From the NCBI RefSeq assembly GCF_014805825.1, contig NZ_CP061941.1, positions 2,604,001 through 2,668,000 of the forward strand: a stretch of DNA of 64,000 nt, written 5' to 3'. The DNA comes from Marinomonas algicola. GTDB lineage: Bacteria; Pseudomonadota; Gammaproteobacteria; Pseudomonadales; Marinomonadaceae. The translations under genes were made by a program, and so were the position numbers. This document shows positions 52,786 through 61,283 of the stretch, in pieces; positions within the stretch are counted from its first letter, which is position 1; every line of letters begins with the position of its first letter. The notes below the pieces were generated by a model, which was not told the DNA's origin, did not search any database, and worked only from the letters and a program-made list of their open reading frames with translations.

Positions 52786-54665
52786 AGATTAGGCCCCTTT
52801 AAATAATCATACTCCGCTGGGTATTCATCTAATAAATACGCATCAAATAGCTTTTTCGTCAGGTCAGCAGGTTTAGAACTACTACCACCATTTTCAAAGA
52901 TGGCAAAGACAACAATCTCAGGTTTCTTAGACGGTGCAAACCCTATAAACATAGCATGGTCATGTAGGCGGGTTTCCAACTTATCGGCTTCGTACTCTTC
53001 GTCCTCCTGCAAACTAAATACCTGCCCAGTACCGGTTTTACCGGCAATCTTATAAGGCGTTCCCTGAAGTCGCCTTGCCGTGCCTTTTCTATCTGAAATC
53101 ACTTTTTCCATTGCTACAACCACTTTTTCCCAGTTGCGTTTATTTTTCAAACTGATGGTTCTTGTGGTCTCAGTTTCTTGCAAAGATTCAAATTCTTCTC
53201 CACCGATTTTCAGCGCCATTCGAGGAGAGTGCAAAACCCCTCTATTGGCAATCACGGTAGTAGCAGAAGCGACTTGCAAAGGCGTTGCCACCATAAAGCC
53301 TTGACCTATCCCAATATTAACCGAATCACCCGGATACCAAGGCTCTTTATATTTTGCTTTCTTCCATTCATTAGATGGCAACAACCCATTACTGGCCCCA
53401 TTTAAATCCAAAATTGCAGGCGATCCAAAGCTTAATTTTTTCAAAAAATTATGGATGGGTGTAATCCCCATCTTTTGAGCCAACTGGTAATAATAAGTAT
53501 CCACTGACTCAATGATTGACCGCTCCAAATCAACCCAGCCATGACCACCCCTTTTCCAGTCTCGATAGCGTCGTCCATTAGGATTAATTTGATAGTATCC
53601 TCGAGCAAAATAGCGCTCATCCCAGCTTGAAAAACCATTCTCTAACCCTGCTAAAGCCATAAAAGGTTTGATCGTTGAAGCCGGTGGATACCCTCCTCGT
53701 AACGCCCTATTAAATAGAGGCAATTTGGGCGAGTTCCGCAGAGTCGCATAATCTTTATAGGATATTCCACGTACAAATAGGTTTGGGTCATAACCAGGCT
53801 TACTAACCAAGGCCAAAACCCCCCCTGTATTAGGGTCAATAGCAATTACTGAACCTTTATAGTTACCGAGAGAATCATAGGCATATTGCTGTAAGCGCGC
53901 ATCCAAATGAAGGTGGACATCGCTTCCGGGAGTTGGATTTTGGCGCTCTAATTCGGACATAATTCTTCCACGCGCATTTACTTCAGATTTGCTCAGTCCA
54001 GGGATGCCAAATAATTCTTTTTCGTAAAAATCTTCAACGCCAGACTTTCCTATATACAAAGCACCCTGATAGATCTCAGGTTCAACGCGCAAAAGGTCTT
54101 TTTCGGTAATCCGTCCAACGTAACCTACGGCATGAGCAAACGCCTCGCCATAAGGGTAATATCGTGTTAACTGAGCTTCGACTTGAACGGCATCCCACTT
54201 ATATAGGTTAACAGACAGTTTTGCCCATTCTTTATCAGTAAGCTGTTGCTTTAACGTAATGGATTGGTAAGGGCGGCGATAGGATTTTCGCTTGTCATTA
54301 AATGCATCCCATTCTTCCGGAGTGATATCCAAAATTCCATCCAACTCTTTTTTAAGCGATGAATAGCTCTCAACTCTTTCAGGAGTAATAGTTAAACTGT
54401 GGATAGGACGATTATCAGCCAGCACCAGTCCATTTCGATCGTATATCAATCCCCTAGGTGGTGGCTCAGGAATCAGCATAACTCTGTTTTCATTGGCTTT
54501 AGTTTTATATCGATCATACTCTATTACCTGAAGATAAAAGAGCCGACCAATTAACACACCCACAAGTATCAATACCAATATCCCAGAGACAATAATTCGT
54601 CTCTGAGTTAAAGATTGCTCTTGACGGTAATTCCTAAAGTATTGCTGACCTTGGCCCATCTGCAC
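52782..54665 (-). CDS. mrdA: Peptidoglycan D,D-transpeptidase (penicillin-binding protein 2)
   Basis: Class B PBP cross-linking peptidoglycan for elongation with RodA. One N-terminal membrane anchor (about residues 22-44), the pedestal (PPRGLIYDRNGLVLADNRP) and the transpeptidase domain with STIK (YPPASTIKPFMALAG), SVD (IESVDTYYYQL) and KTG (IAGKTGTGQV). It has 627 residues, normal length. Confidence 0.97.
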   Translation of the reverse strand: MQMGQGQQYFRNYRQEQSLTQRRIIVSGILVLILVGVLIGRLFYLQVIEYDRYKTKANENRVMLIPEPPPRGLIYDRNGLVLADNRPIHSLTITPERVESYSSLKKELDGILDITPEEWDAFNDKRKSYRRPYQSITLKQQLTDKEWAKLSVNLYKWDAVQVEAQLTRYYPYGEAFAHAVGYVGRITEKDLLRVEPEIYQGALYIGKSGVEDFYEKELFGIPGLSKSEVNARGRIMSELERQNPTPGSDVHLHLDARLQQYAYDSLGNYKGSVIAIDPNTGGVLALVSKPGYDPNLFVRGISYKDYATLRNSPKLPLFNRALRGGYPPASTIKPFMALAGLENGFSSWDERYFARGYYQINPNGRRYRDWKRGGHGWVDLERSIIESVDTYYYQLAQKMGITPIHNFLKKLSFGSPAILDLNGASNGLLPSNEWKKAKYKEPWYPGDSVNIGIGQGFMVATPLQVASATTVIANRGVLHSPRMALKIGGEEFESLQETETTRTISLKNKRNWEKVVVAMEKVISDRKGTARRLQGTPYKIAGKTGTGQVFSLQEDEEYEADKLETRLHDHAMFIGFAPSKKPEIVVFAIFENGGSSSKPADLTKKLFDAYLLDEYPAEYDYLKGPNL

Positions 54666-54670
54666 ATACC

Positions 54671-55138
54671 CTACCGATGGTAAGGGTGGTTATTCATCAA
54701 TGTCCAAGCACGATAAATCTGCTCAGCAAGAATTACCCGGACAATTGGATGAGGGAGAGTAAGTTTTGATAAGGACCAACATTTATCCGCTTTTGCCGTG
54801 CATCTTGGATCAAGACCATCTGGCCCACCTACAAGCAAACAGAGATTACTGCCTCCCATACGCCATTCTTCAGCTTGATCAGCTAGTTGCTCTGTTGACC
54901 ACTCCTTACCTAATACCTCCATAGCGATGACTTTTTCGTTAGGAGAAATGGCATCTAACATGGCATCTCCCTCTTTACGGATGGCTTTAGCAATGTCGGT
55001 ATTTTTCCCTCTTGGTGCCATAGGGATTTCTACAAGTTCTAGAGAAAAATCTTTAGGTAAGCGTTTTGTGTAATCAAGAAAGCCTTCTTGAATCCACTTA
55101 GGCATTTTTGTACCAACAGCAATCAATCTTATACGCAT
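54671..55138 (-). CDS. rlmH: 23S rRNA pseudouridine-1915 N3-methyltransferase
   Basis: SPOUT methyltransferase modifying pseudouridine 1915 of 23S rRNA on 70S ribosomes. A 155-residue protein starting MRIRLIAVGTKMPKWIQEGFLDYTKR, with the AdoMet knot LCLLVGGPDGLDPRC and C-terminal LPHPIVRVILAEQIYRAWTLMNNHPYHR. It sits 5 nt upstream of mrdA and 12 nt after rsfS. Confidence 0.97.
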   Translation of the reverse strand: MRIRLIAVGTKMPKWIQEGFLDYTKRLPKDFSLELVEIPMAPRGKNTDIAKAIRKEGDAMLDAISPNEKVIAMEVLGKEWSTEQLADQAEEWRMGGSNLCLLVGGPDGLDPRCTAKADKCWSLSKLTLPHPIVRVILAEQIYRAWTLMNNHPYHR

Positions 55139-55150
55139 AACTAGACATAC

Positions 55151-55504
55151 CTATAGAACTTCAGGAGTAATGTTCCAAAGTTTTTCTAAGTCATAAAAGG
55201 AGCGCGCTTCATCTGTCATCACATGCACAACAACGTCATGAAGGTCAACCAACACCCAGTCGCTGCCCATACCTTTGCCTTCAGCGCCTAATGGTTGTAG
55301 ACCATTCTTTTTCGCATGCTCCACAACATTCTGACCTAATGCATTCACATGACGCTTAGACGTACCAGTACAGATTATCATGTAATCCATCATATCCGTA
55401 TGAGCCTGGACATTTAGCACAGTGATCTTATCACCCTTTACATCTTCTAAAGATTCAATTGCTAAAGCAAGAATTTGATCAGTGGTGTAATTTTGATCGC
55501 TCAT
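55151..55504 (-). CDS. rsfS: Ribosome silencing factor RsfS
   Basis: Binds uL14 on the 50S subunit and blocks subunit joining in slow growth. A 117-residue protein with the core LAIESLEDVKGDKITVLNVQAHTDMMDYMIICTGTSKRHVNALGQNVVEHAKKNG and GSDWVLVDLHDVVVHVMTDEARSFYDLEKLW. The start overlaps the nadD stop by 4 nt. Confidence 0.96.
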   Translation of the reverse strand: MSDQNYTTDQILALAIESLEDVKGDKITVLNVQAHTDMMDYMIICTGTSKRHVNALGQNVVEHAKKNGLQPLGAEGKGMGSDWVLVDLHDVVVHVMTDEARSFYDLEKLWNITPEVL

Positions 55505-56199
55505 GTAGTTGTATTTTCCTGTAAATAAAGTTTGTTTTCATCAATATAGTTTCGTACTGAATCGGGTACCAAGTAAGCAATAGATCGATGGCTTGAAATT
55601 AACCTTCTAATCATACTGGAAGAAATATCAAGCGGAGCCAAAGCTTCGAACCAGATGCGACCTGAGGGGGCGCATTGTAACTCAGCTATAGAGGAAGCAC
55701 GATACTTTTCATAATAGTTATTTAACTCATCTGAGAACGAAGGGTGCCATCCAGGGCGAGAAACCACAAAAACATGAGCATAAAGAGTAAGCTCTTGCCA
55801 ATCTTTCCACGAACACAGAGACAAAAAACTGTCCATGCCAATCACCATGACAATAGAAACAGACTCACCAAGCTCTGACCTTAATTCTCTTAAGGTATCG
55901 ATACTGTAACTTGGTTTAGAACGAATAATTTCACGATCATCAATCGTTAATCTTTTATCGGATTTAATAGCCAGTTTTAACATCTCAAGCCGATGCAAAG
56001 TCGAAACAATAGGCATGGACTTATGAACTGGCTGCAAACAAGGCACCAATTTCAGTTCATTAAGGGCAAACAAATCAGCCACTTCTACCGCAACTCGTAG
56101 GTGGCCATTATGGATAGGACTGTAAGTCCCACCCATAATGGCCACAATATTTAACCCTTCATGGCCTTCATGGCCTTCATCGCTAGACACTGATAACAC
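55501..56199 (-). CDS. nadD: Nicotinate-nucleotide adenylyltransferase
   Basis: Makes deamido-NAD from nicotinate mononucleotide and ATP. The nucleotidyl-transfer motif is GGTYSPIHNGHL (family form GGTFDPIHxGHL) and the second motif is ISSSMIRR. The start is unclear. The longest form from 56199 begins with a repetitive stretch EGHEGHEG; a GTG 18 codons later has GAAGGG 9 nt upstream and lies in the left arm of a strong hairpin (56101-56145). The true protein is therefore 214-232 residues. Confidence 0.93.
   Translation of the reverse strand: MLSVSSDEGHEGHEGLNIVAIMGGTYSPIHNGHLRVAVEVADLFALNELKLVPCLQPVHKSMPIVSTLHRLEMLKLAIKSDKRLTIDDREIIRSKPSYSIDTLRELRSELGESVSIVMVIGMDSFLSLCSWKDWQELTLYAHVFVVSRPGWHPSFSDELNNYYEKYRASSIAELQCAPSGRIWFEALAPLDISSSMIRRLISSHRSIAYLVPDSVRNYIDENKLYLQENTTT
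56101..56145 (-). repeat. 45-nt hairpin at the start of nadD
   Basis: Perfect 13-bp arms (GTGGCCATTATGG and CCATAATGGCCAC) enclose a further 5-bp stem GGACT/AGTCC with a 3-base loop. It spans the candidate GTG start and the codons of the conserved GGTYSPIHNGH motif. Confidence 0.85.
56156..56180. repeat. Tandem 9-bp repeat in the nadD 5' region
   Basis: CCTTCATGG twice plus 7 bases of a third copy. On the minus strand it gives three ATGAAGG units. Each carries an AAGG that could serve as ribosome-binding site; as coding sequence it gives EGHEGHEG. Confidence 0.85.
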
Positions 56200-56201
56200 T
56201 C

Positions 56202-57461
56202 TTAATTATCACGTATATGACCATCACCCAAGACAACAAATTTCTGGCTGGTTAATCCTATTAACCCAACAGGACCACGAGCATGAATTTTATCTGTTGA
56301 AATACCAATTTCGGCACCAAAACCGTACTCAAAACCATCTGCAAAAGCCGTCGATGCATTAACCATGACAGAGGAAGAGTCTACCTCAGTCATAAACATA
56401 CGCGTTTTCGAATAATTTTGGCTAATAATGGCGTCTGAATGATGTGATCCATATTTATTAATATGAGCCATCGCTTCATCTATATCGTCAACCAACTTAA
56501 TGGATAATTTTGGTGCTAGATACTCTGTATACCAATCGTCCTCTGTAGCAAGACCCATTTCGGAAAAGTATTTTTGACTGCCCTCACAGCCGACTAGCTC
56601 AACACCTTTTTCTGTATACAACTCACATAAACGTGGCAAGACTTTGTCAGCCACCGCCACATGCACTAATAAAGATTCCATGGCATTACACACACCATAA
56701 CGCCTTGTTTTTGCATTCAAAGATATACGAATGGCTTTATCAATATCCGCTTCATCGTCTATATAGACATGACAATTACCATCAAGGTGCTTTATAACAG
56801 GAACCTTAGCGTCTTTTGAAATTCTCTCGATCAAACTCTTGCCACCACGCGGAACAATAACGTCTACATAGTCTGGCATAGTGATCATTTCACCAACCGC
56901 TTCGCGATCCGTTGTATTAACAATCTGTACAGCGTGCTCAGGAAAACCCGCTTTCTTTAAACCAGTAACAACCACATCCGCTATCGCTTGATTAGAGTAA
57001 TAGGCTTCACTCCCTCCTCTTAAGATAGTAGCATTACCTGATTTCAAACATAGGCTTGCCGCGTCAATAGTAACATTTGGGCGAGACTCATAAATGATGC
57101 CAACAACGCCTAGAGGAACACGCATTTTACCAATTTGAATTCCTGATGGACGATACGCCATATCGGTAATTTCACCAATTGGATCAACAAGGTTAGCCAC
57201 TTGAGTTAATCCTTCCACCATCCCAGAAATTTTCTTATCATCTATCAAAAGCCGATCAAGCAGGGCTGGGCTCAACCCTTTACTTTTCCCTGCATCCATA
57301 TCTTTTTGATTCGCCAATTTCAATTGAGGTCGAGCATCATCTAAAGCAGCAGCCATAGCAAGCAAAGCATTATTTTTATCTTGTGTAGACGCTCTCGCTA
57401 GAAGACGTGAAGCTTGACGCGCTTGTTGACCAACTTGTTGCATATACATTTTTACTGACAT
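56202..57461 (-). CDS. proA: Gamma-glutamyl phosphate reductase
   Basis: NADPH-dependent reduction of gamma-glutamyl phosphate to the semialdehyde in proline synthesis. A 419-residue protein with RVPLGVVGIIYESRPNVTIDAASLCLKSGNATILRGGSEA, the catalytic Cys in RRYGVCNAMESLLVH and the C-terminal FADGFEYGFGAEIGISTDKIHARGPVGLIGLTSQK. It is the first gene of the proA-to-lipA cluster, 2 nt before nadD. proB is not adjacent. Confidence 0.97.
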   Translation of the reverse strand: MSVKMYMQQVGQQARQASRLLARASTQDKNNALLAMAAALDDARPQLKLANQKDMDAGKSKGLSPALLDRLLIDDKKISGMVEGLTQVANLVDPIGEITDMAYRPSGIQIGKMRVPLGVVGIIYESRPNVTIDAASLCLKSGNATILRGGSEAYYSNQAIADVVVTGLKKAGFPEHAVQIVNTTDREAVGEMITMPDYVDVIVPRGGKSLIERISKDAKVPVIKHLDGNCHVYIDDEADIDKAIRISLNAKTRRYGVCNAMESLLVHVAVADKVLPRLCELYTEKGVELVGCEGSQKYFSEMGLATEDDWYTEYLAPKLSIKLVDDIDEAMAHINKYGSHHSDAIISQNYSKTRMFMTEVDSSSVMVNASTAFADGFEYGFGAEIGISTDKIHARGPVGLIGLTSQKFVVLGDGHIRDN

Positions 57462-57583
57462 TTTAGACTCTCAACTCATTTTATTAAATTAAACGTTATC
57501 GCAATTCTATCCAGCCGTGACAATATTGACGTTATACTATCATATAAGCATTTATTCTTTTTAGCATTTACACGGGGTTTTCT

Positions 57584-58330
57584 GTGAGCTTTCACTCTAA
57601 TTACTCATTTAAAACAATTGGCATCATTCATTCCTGCTACACGCAAAAGTTTGGCATCCCTCGCCAGCCAGGGCTAGTGAATGAAGCAACAGCCACACTA
57701 GAACTCATTCCTCCCTTTAATAGAATGGATACGCTAGACGGGTTAGATCAATTTTCACACATTTGGATACAATTTATTTTTCACGAATGCTTAAAAGACA
57801 ATTGGAAGGCAAAAGTTCGCCCACCAAGACTTGGAGGCAAAGAGAAAGTGGGCATATTTTCCTCTAGGGCCACCTATCGCCCTAACCCATTAGGCCTATC
57901 TGTAGTAAAAATCGGAAAAATCTACCAACAAGATAACAAGGTATTTATTGAATTACATGGAAGCGATTTACTAAATGGCACACCTGTTGTAGACATAAAA
58001 CCGTACCTACCTTATGCAGACATCATACAAGAAGCGCAAGGAGGCTTTGCACCCGCACCACCGTCACTCAAAAAGGTCATTTTTTCAGAACGAGCACAAA
58101 AACAATGCCTAGACTATAAAAACAATACGGGACGTAATCTAGCCACACTCATCACTGAGATTTTATCTCAAGACCCTCGCCCCTCTTATTTACACAAAAA
58201 TAACCTAAGACAATATGGCTTTCAGCTATGGGATTTAAACATTCGGTGGCAACCAGAAGAAAATCACTTCGAAGTTATGCATATTGAACCAATGTCGAAC
58301 TCTAAAGAAGAGGCCTCCGATGATTTCTAA
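57584..58330 (+). CDS. trmO: tRNA (N6-threonylcarbamoyladenosine37-N6)-methyltransferase TrmO
   Basis: Methylates t6A37 to m6t6A in tRNA-Thr. A 248-residue protein of the TsaA/YaeB family with IGIIHSCYTQKFGIPRQPGLV, LDQFSHIWIQFIFHE, RPPRLGGKEKVGIFSSRATYRPNPLGLSVVKI and HGSDLLNGTPVVDIKPYLPYAD. The start is GTG at 57584. It is divergent from proA. Confidence 0.93.
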   Translation: MSFHSNYSFKTIGIIHSCYTQKFGIPRQPGLVNEATATLELIPPFNRMDTLDGLDQFSHIWIQFIFHECLKDNWKAKVRPPRLGGKEKVGIFSSRATYRPNPLGLSVVKIGKIYQQDNKVFIELHGSDLLNGTPVVDIKPYLPYADIIQEAQGGFAPAPPSLKKVIFSERAQKQCLDYKNNTGRNLATLITEILSQDPRPSYLHKNNLRQYGFQLWDLNIRWQPEENHFEVMHIEPMSNSKEEASDDF

Positions 58331-58562
58331 AAAAGCGTTTTTAAAAACCTACCAAGACATAAAAAAGCTCAATAACCAAGAGCCCGATCACAACCCTATC
58401 TATCGTTCAAAAAGAGATGAAGAGGTAATAAAAGAATATCATTTTGCGAAATTTAAAAAAAACGCACAACAATTATCAGAAAGTAGCGAATTCAAGGACT
58501 TATTAGAAAAAGAAAACTGGACAAACGAAGACGTTCAGCGATTTTTATCACAATTAAAATGA
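58320..58562 (+). CDS. Small charged protein of unknown function
   Basis: An 80-residue lysine/glutamate-rich helical protein I do not recognise. The ATG at 58320 has AGAGG 6 nt upstream and overlaps the end of trmO by 11 nt, suggesting coupled translation. No signal peptide or motif is seen. It is probably real because of its ribosome-binding site and position. Confidence 0.55.
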   Translation: MISKKAFLKTYQDIKKLNNQEPDHNPIYRSKRDEEVIKEYHFAKFKKNAQQLSESSEFKDLLEKENWTNEDVQRFLSQLK

Positions 58563-58706
58563 AAAACATTAAATATCAATAACTTAAGGGTTTTATATAG
58601 ACTTTTTGCCCCTATACCCAAAGTTATCCACACATTTTGTGCATAGTTTTATTGTCAATAGAAATATTGAATTTTTCCAACAATAAGCATTAAATTTAAT
58701 ACAAAA

Positions 58707-58733
58707 AAAATGCGGACATAAGGTCCGCATTTT
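58707..58733 (-). terminator. Terminator after rpsA
   Basis: Perfect 11-bp stem AAAATGCGGAC/GTCCGCATTTT with a 5-base loop, continued by T-rich sequence on the minus strand. Confidence 0.9.
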
Positions 58734-58756
58734 GGGGTATTTAAAAAAACAAAATC

Positions 58757-60439
58757 TTAGTTTTGGTTTTCTAATTGTGCTTTGATCAAGTCACCGATCG
58801 TAGTTGGACCACTAGCTTCTGCTTGTTGTTTCTCAGAATGAGACTTAAGAGCAGCCTTTTCTTCTGTAGCATCTTTCTGTTTGATAGAAAGAGCAACAGT
58901 GCGAGCTTTACGATCAAGGTTAATGATCGCCGCTTCAACTTTATCACCTTCTTTCAATACAGTCGTTGCATCTTCAACGCGCTCACGGCTCAATTCAGAA
59001 ACTTTAAGAGTAGCTTCTACGCCGCTAGCTAGAAGGATAACCGCACCTTTAGCATCAACTTCTTTTACTGTACCTTCAACGATAGCACCCTTGTCGTTTT
59101 CAGCCGCGAAGCCAACAAAAGGATCTTCTTCAAGCTGCTTAACACCCAAAGAAATACGCTCACGCTCAGCATCGATAGACAATACAACAGTTTCAAGATT
59201 ATCGCCTTTCTTATATTGACGAACAGCATCTTCACCCGTTTCGTCCCAAGAAAGATCAGACAAGTGAACAAGACCGTCGATACCGCCTTCAAGACCGATA
59301 AACACACCGAAGTCAGTGATAGACTTGATTGCGCCAGAGATCTTGTCGCCTTTGTTGTAAGAAGTAGCGAACTCTTCCCATGGATTAGGAGTACATTGCT
59401 TAACACCTAAAGAAATACGACGGCGTTCTTCGTCGATATCTAGGATCATAACTTCTACTTCGTCACCAATTTGAACCACTTTAGATGGGTGGATATTTTT
59501 GTTTGTCCAATCCATTTCAGAAACGTGAACAAGACCTTCAACACCCTCTTCAAGCTCAGCGAAACAACCGTAGTCAGTAAGGTTAGTTACTTTAGCTGTT
59601 ACTTTAGTGCCTTCTGGGTAACGGGCTTTGATTGCAACCCATGGATCTTCACCCAATTGCTTAAGACCAAGAGATACACGGTTACGCTCACGGTCAAACT
59701 TAAGAACTTTAACATCAATTTCATCGCCAACAGCAATGATTTCGCTTGGGTGCTTAATGCGTTTCCAAGCCATATCAGTGATGTGTAGAAGACCATCAAC
59801 ACCACCCAGATCAACGAATGCACCGTAATCTGTAAGGTTCTTAACGATACCTTTAACTTCTTGACCTTCTTCTAGAGACGCCAATAGAGTTTCACGCTCA
59901 GCACTGTTAGTTGCTTCCATAACAGCACGACGAGAAACAACAACATTGTTGCGTTTTTGATCAAGTTTAATAAGTTTAAACTCAAGATCCACACCTTCAA
60001 GGTGAGAAGTATCACGGATCGGACGAACGTCAACCAAAGAACCAGGTAAGAAAGCACGGATATTAGCGATATCAACAGTGAAACCACCTTTGACTTTACC
60101 GTTAATAACACCAACAACGATTTCGCTGTTTTCATATGCTTTTTCAAGAACTTCCCAAGTTTCAGCGCGTTTCGCTTTTTCACGAGACAATTTAGTCTCA
60201 CCGAAACCATCTTCAACAGCATCAAGAGCAACTTTTACTTCGTCGCCAACTTTTAAAGTGAATTCACCGCTTTCGGATAGAAATTGAACGCGAGGAATAA
60301 CACCTTCAGATTTTAGACCTGCATGAACAGTTACCCACTCACTATCGATATCAACGATAATACCAGTAACAATCGAGCCTGGAGCCATTTCTACGGTTAA
60401 CAGGCTTTCTTCAAACAGTTCAGCGAAGCTTTGAGTCAT
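58757..60439 (-). CDS. rpsA: Ribosomal protein bS1
   Basis: RNA-binding protein of the 30S subunit that recruits and unfolds mRNA. A 560-residue protein with six S1 repeats, each around a block like VKGIVKNLTDYGAFVDLGGVDGLLHITDMAWKRIKHP, the normal number and length for gammaproteobacteria. The ATG has AAGGA 6 nt upstream. It lies downstream of cmk. The leader has two inverted repeats. ihfB, often the next gene, is absent here. Confidence 0.98.
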   Translation of the reverse strand: MTQSFAELFEESLLTVEMAPGSIVTGIIVDIDSEWVTVHAGLKSEGVIPRVQFLSESGEFTLKVGDEVKVALDAVEDGFGETKLSREKAKRAETWEVLEKAYENSEIVVGVINGKVKGGFTVDIANIRAFLPGSLVDVRPIRDTSHLEGVDLEFKLIKLDQKRNNVVVSRRAVMEATNSAERETLLASLEEGQEVKGIVKNLTDYGAFVDLGGVDGLLHITDMAWKRIKHPSEIIAVGDEIDVKVLKFDRERNRVSLGLKQLGEDPWVAIKARYPEGTKVTAKVTNLTDYGCFAELEEGVEGLVHVSEMDWTNKNIHPSKVVQIGDEVEVMILDIDEERRRISLGVKQCTPNPWEEFATSYNKGDKISGAIKSITDFGVFIGLEGGIDGLVHLSDLSWDETGEDAVRQYKKGDNLETVVLSIDAERERISLGVKQLEEDPFVGFAAENDKGAIVEGTVKEVDAKGAVILLASGVEATLKVSELSRERVEDATTVLKEGDKVEAAIINLDRKARTVALSIKQKDATEEKAALKSHSEKQQAEASGPTTIGDLIKAQLENQN

Positions 60440-60456
60440 TGTGTTTCCTTTAATTT

Positions 60457-60472
60457 AGTACGTTAACGTACT
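60457..60472. promoter_or_regulatory. 16-bp palindrome in the rpsA leader
   Basis: AGTACGTTAACGTACT is a perfect palindrome 18-33 nt before the rpsA ATG, next to the ribosome-binding site. One such 16-bp palindrome is expected by chance in a window this size, so only its position makes it notable. Confidence 0.4.
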
Positions 60473-60515
60473 TTAACCATACAACCAGCCTATATGGGGT
60501 AATTTTATGATGATG

Positions 60516-60544
60516 CGAAATAGATTTGGCTGGTCTCTATTTCG
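60516..60544 (-). promoter_or_regulatory. Hairpin in the rpsA leader
   Basis: Perfect 8-bp stem CGAAATAG/CTATTTCG with a 13-base loop, about 77-105 nt before rpsA. No T-run follows. Structured leaders mediate autoregulation of rpsA by S1 in E. coli. Confidence 0.45.
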
Positions 60545-60580
60545 ACTAAAAAAATGCAAATAGCTTAATTAACTAAGTTA

Positions 60581-61264
60581 TTACGCCACTCCTTTTCTAG
60601 TGACTTCAGCAAGTATCATATCGACTACTTGATCAACAGGAGTTGACGTGCTATCAATTACGATAGCTTCTATTGCTGGAACAAGAGGTGCGATCGCTCG
60701 ATTGGCATCACGCTCATCACGTTCTTTAATAGAATCCACCAAATCTTGAAGATTAACACCTTCACCTTTATCTTGCAATTGTAAAAAACGTCTGCGAGCT
60801 CTTTCTTCTGCAGACGCCGTCAAAAACACTTTAACTGTCGCATCTGGAAACACAACCGTTCCCATGTCACGTCCATCAGCGATTAATCCGGGCTCTTGAG
60901 CAAAGGCACGCTGACGAAGCAATAAGCCTTCTCGCACAGCAGGTATAGCCGCCAATATAGAAGCTTGATTACCAACCTCTTCCGTACGTATCGCCTGAGT
61001 AACAACCTCACCCTCTAATATAATATCCAATCTACCTTCCGCATCCTGCAGAAACTGAATATCCAAATGCTCAGCCAAAATTCTAAGCATATCATGATCA
61101 TCAATTGACATATCATGATGAGACACCGCAAGCGCCAGAAGTCGATAAAGAGCACCACTATCTAATAGGTGCCACCCCAGTTTGTCAGCCAATAGTTGAC
61201 TAACGGTACCCTTGCCTGCACCACTCGGTCCATCAATTGCGATTACAGGAGCTAGATTTATCAT
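60581..61264 (-). CDS. cmk: Cytidylate kinase
   Basis: Phosphorylates CMP and dCMP with ATP. A 227-residue protein with P-loop AIDGPSGAGKGTVSQLLA, the CMP-binding DGRDMGTVVFPDATVKVFLTASAEERARRR and ERDERDANRAIAPLVPA. It has GAGG 8 nt upstream of the ATG. It lies 19 nt after the tyrA-aroA fusion and before rpsA, the standard order. Confidence 0.97.
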   Translation of the reverse strand: MINLAPVIAIDGPSGAGKGTVSQLLADKLGWHLLDSGALYRLLALAVSHHDMSIDDHDMLRILAEHLDIQFLQDAEGRLDIILEGEVVTQAIRTEEVGNQASILAAIPAVREGLLLRQRAFAQEPGLIADGRDMGTVVFPDATVKVFLTASAEERARRRFLQLQDKGEGVNLQDLVDSIKERDERDANRAIAPLVPAIEAIVIDSTSTPVDQVVDMILAEVTRKGVA

Positions 61265-61283
61265 ATTACTTCCTCTTTCAAAA

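Noticed and set aside
58881..60287. Several frames of 60-119 codons on both strands inside rpsA
   Set aside because: Shadows caused by the repeated S1 domains; low complexity and no starts with ribosome-binding sites.
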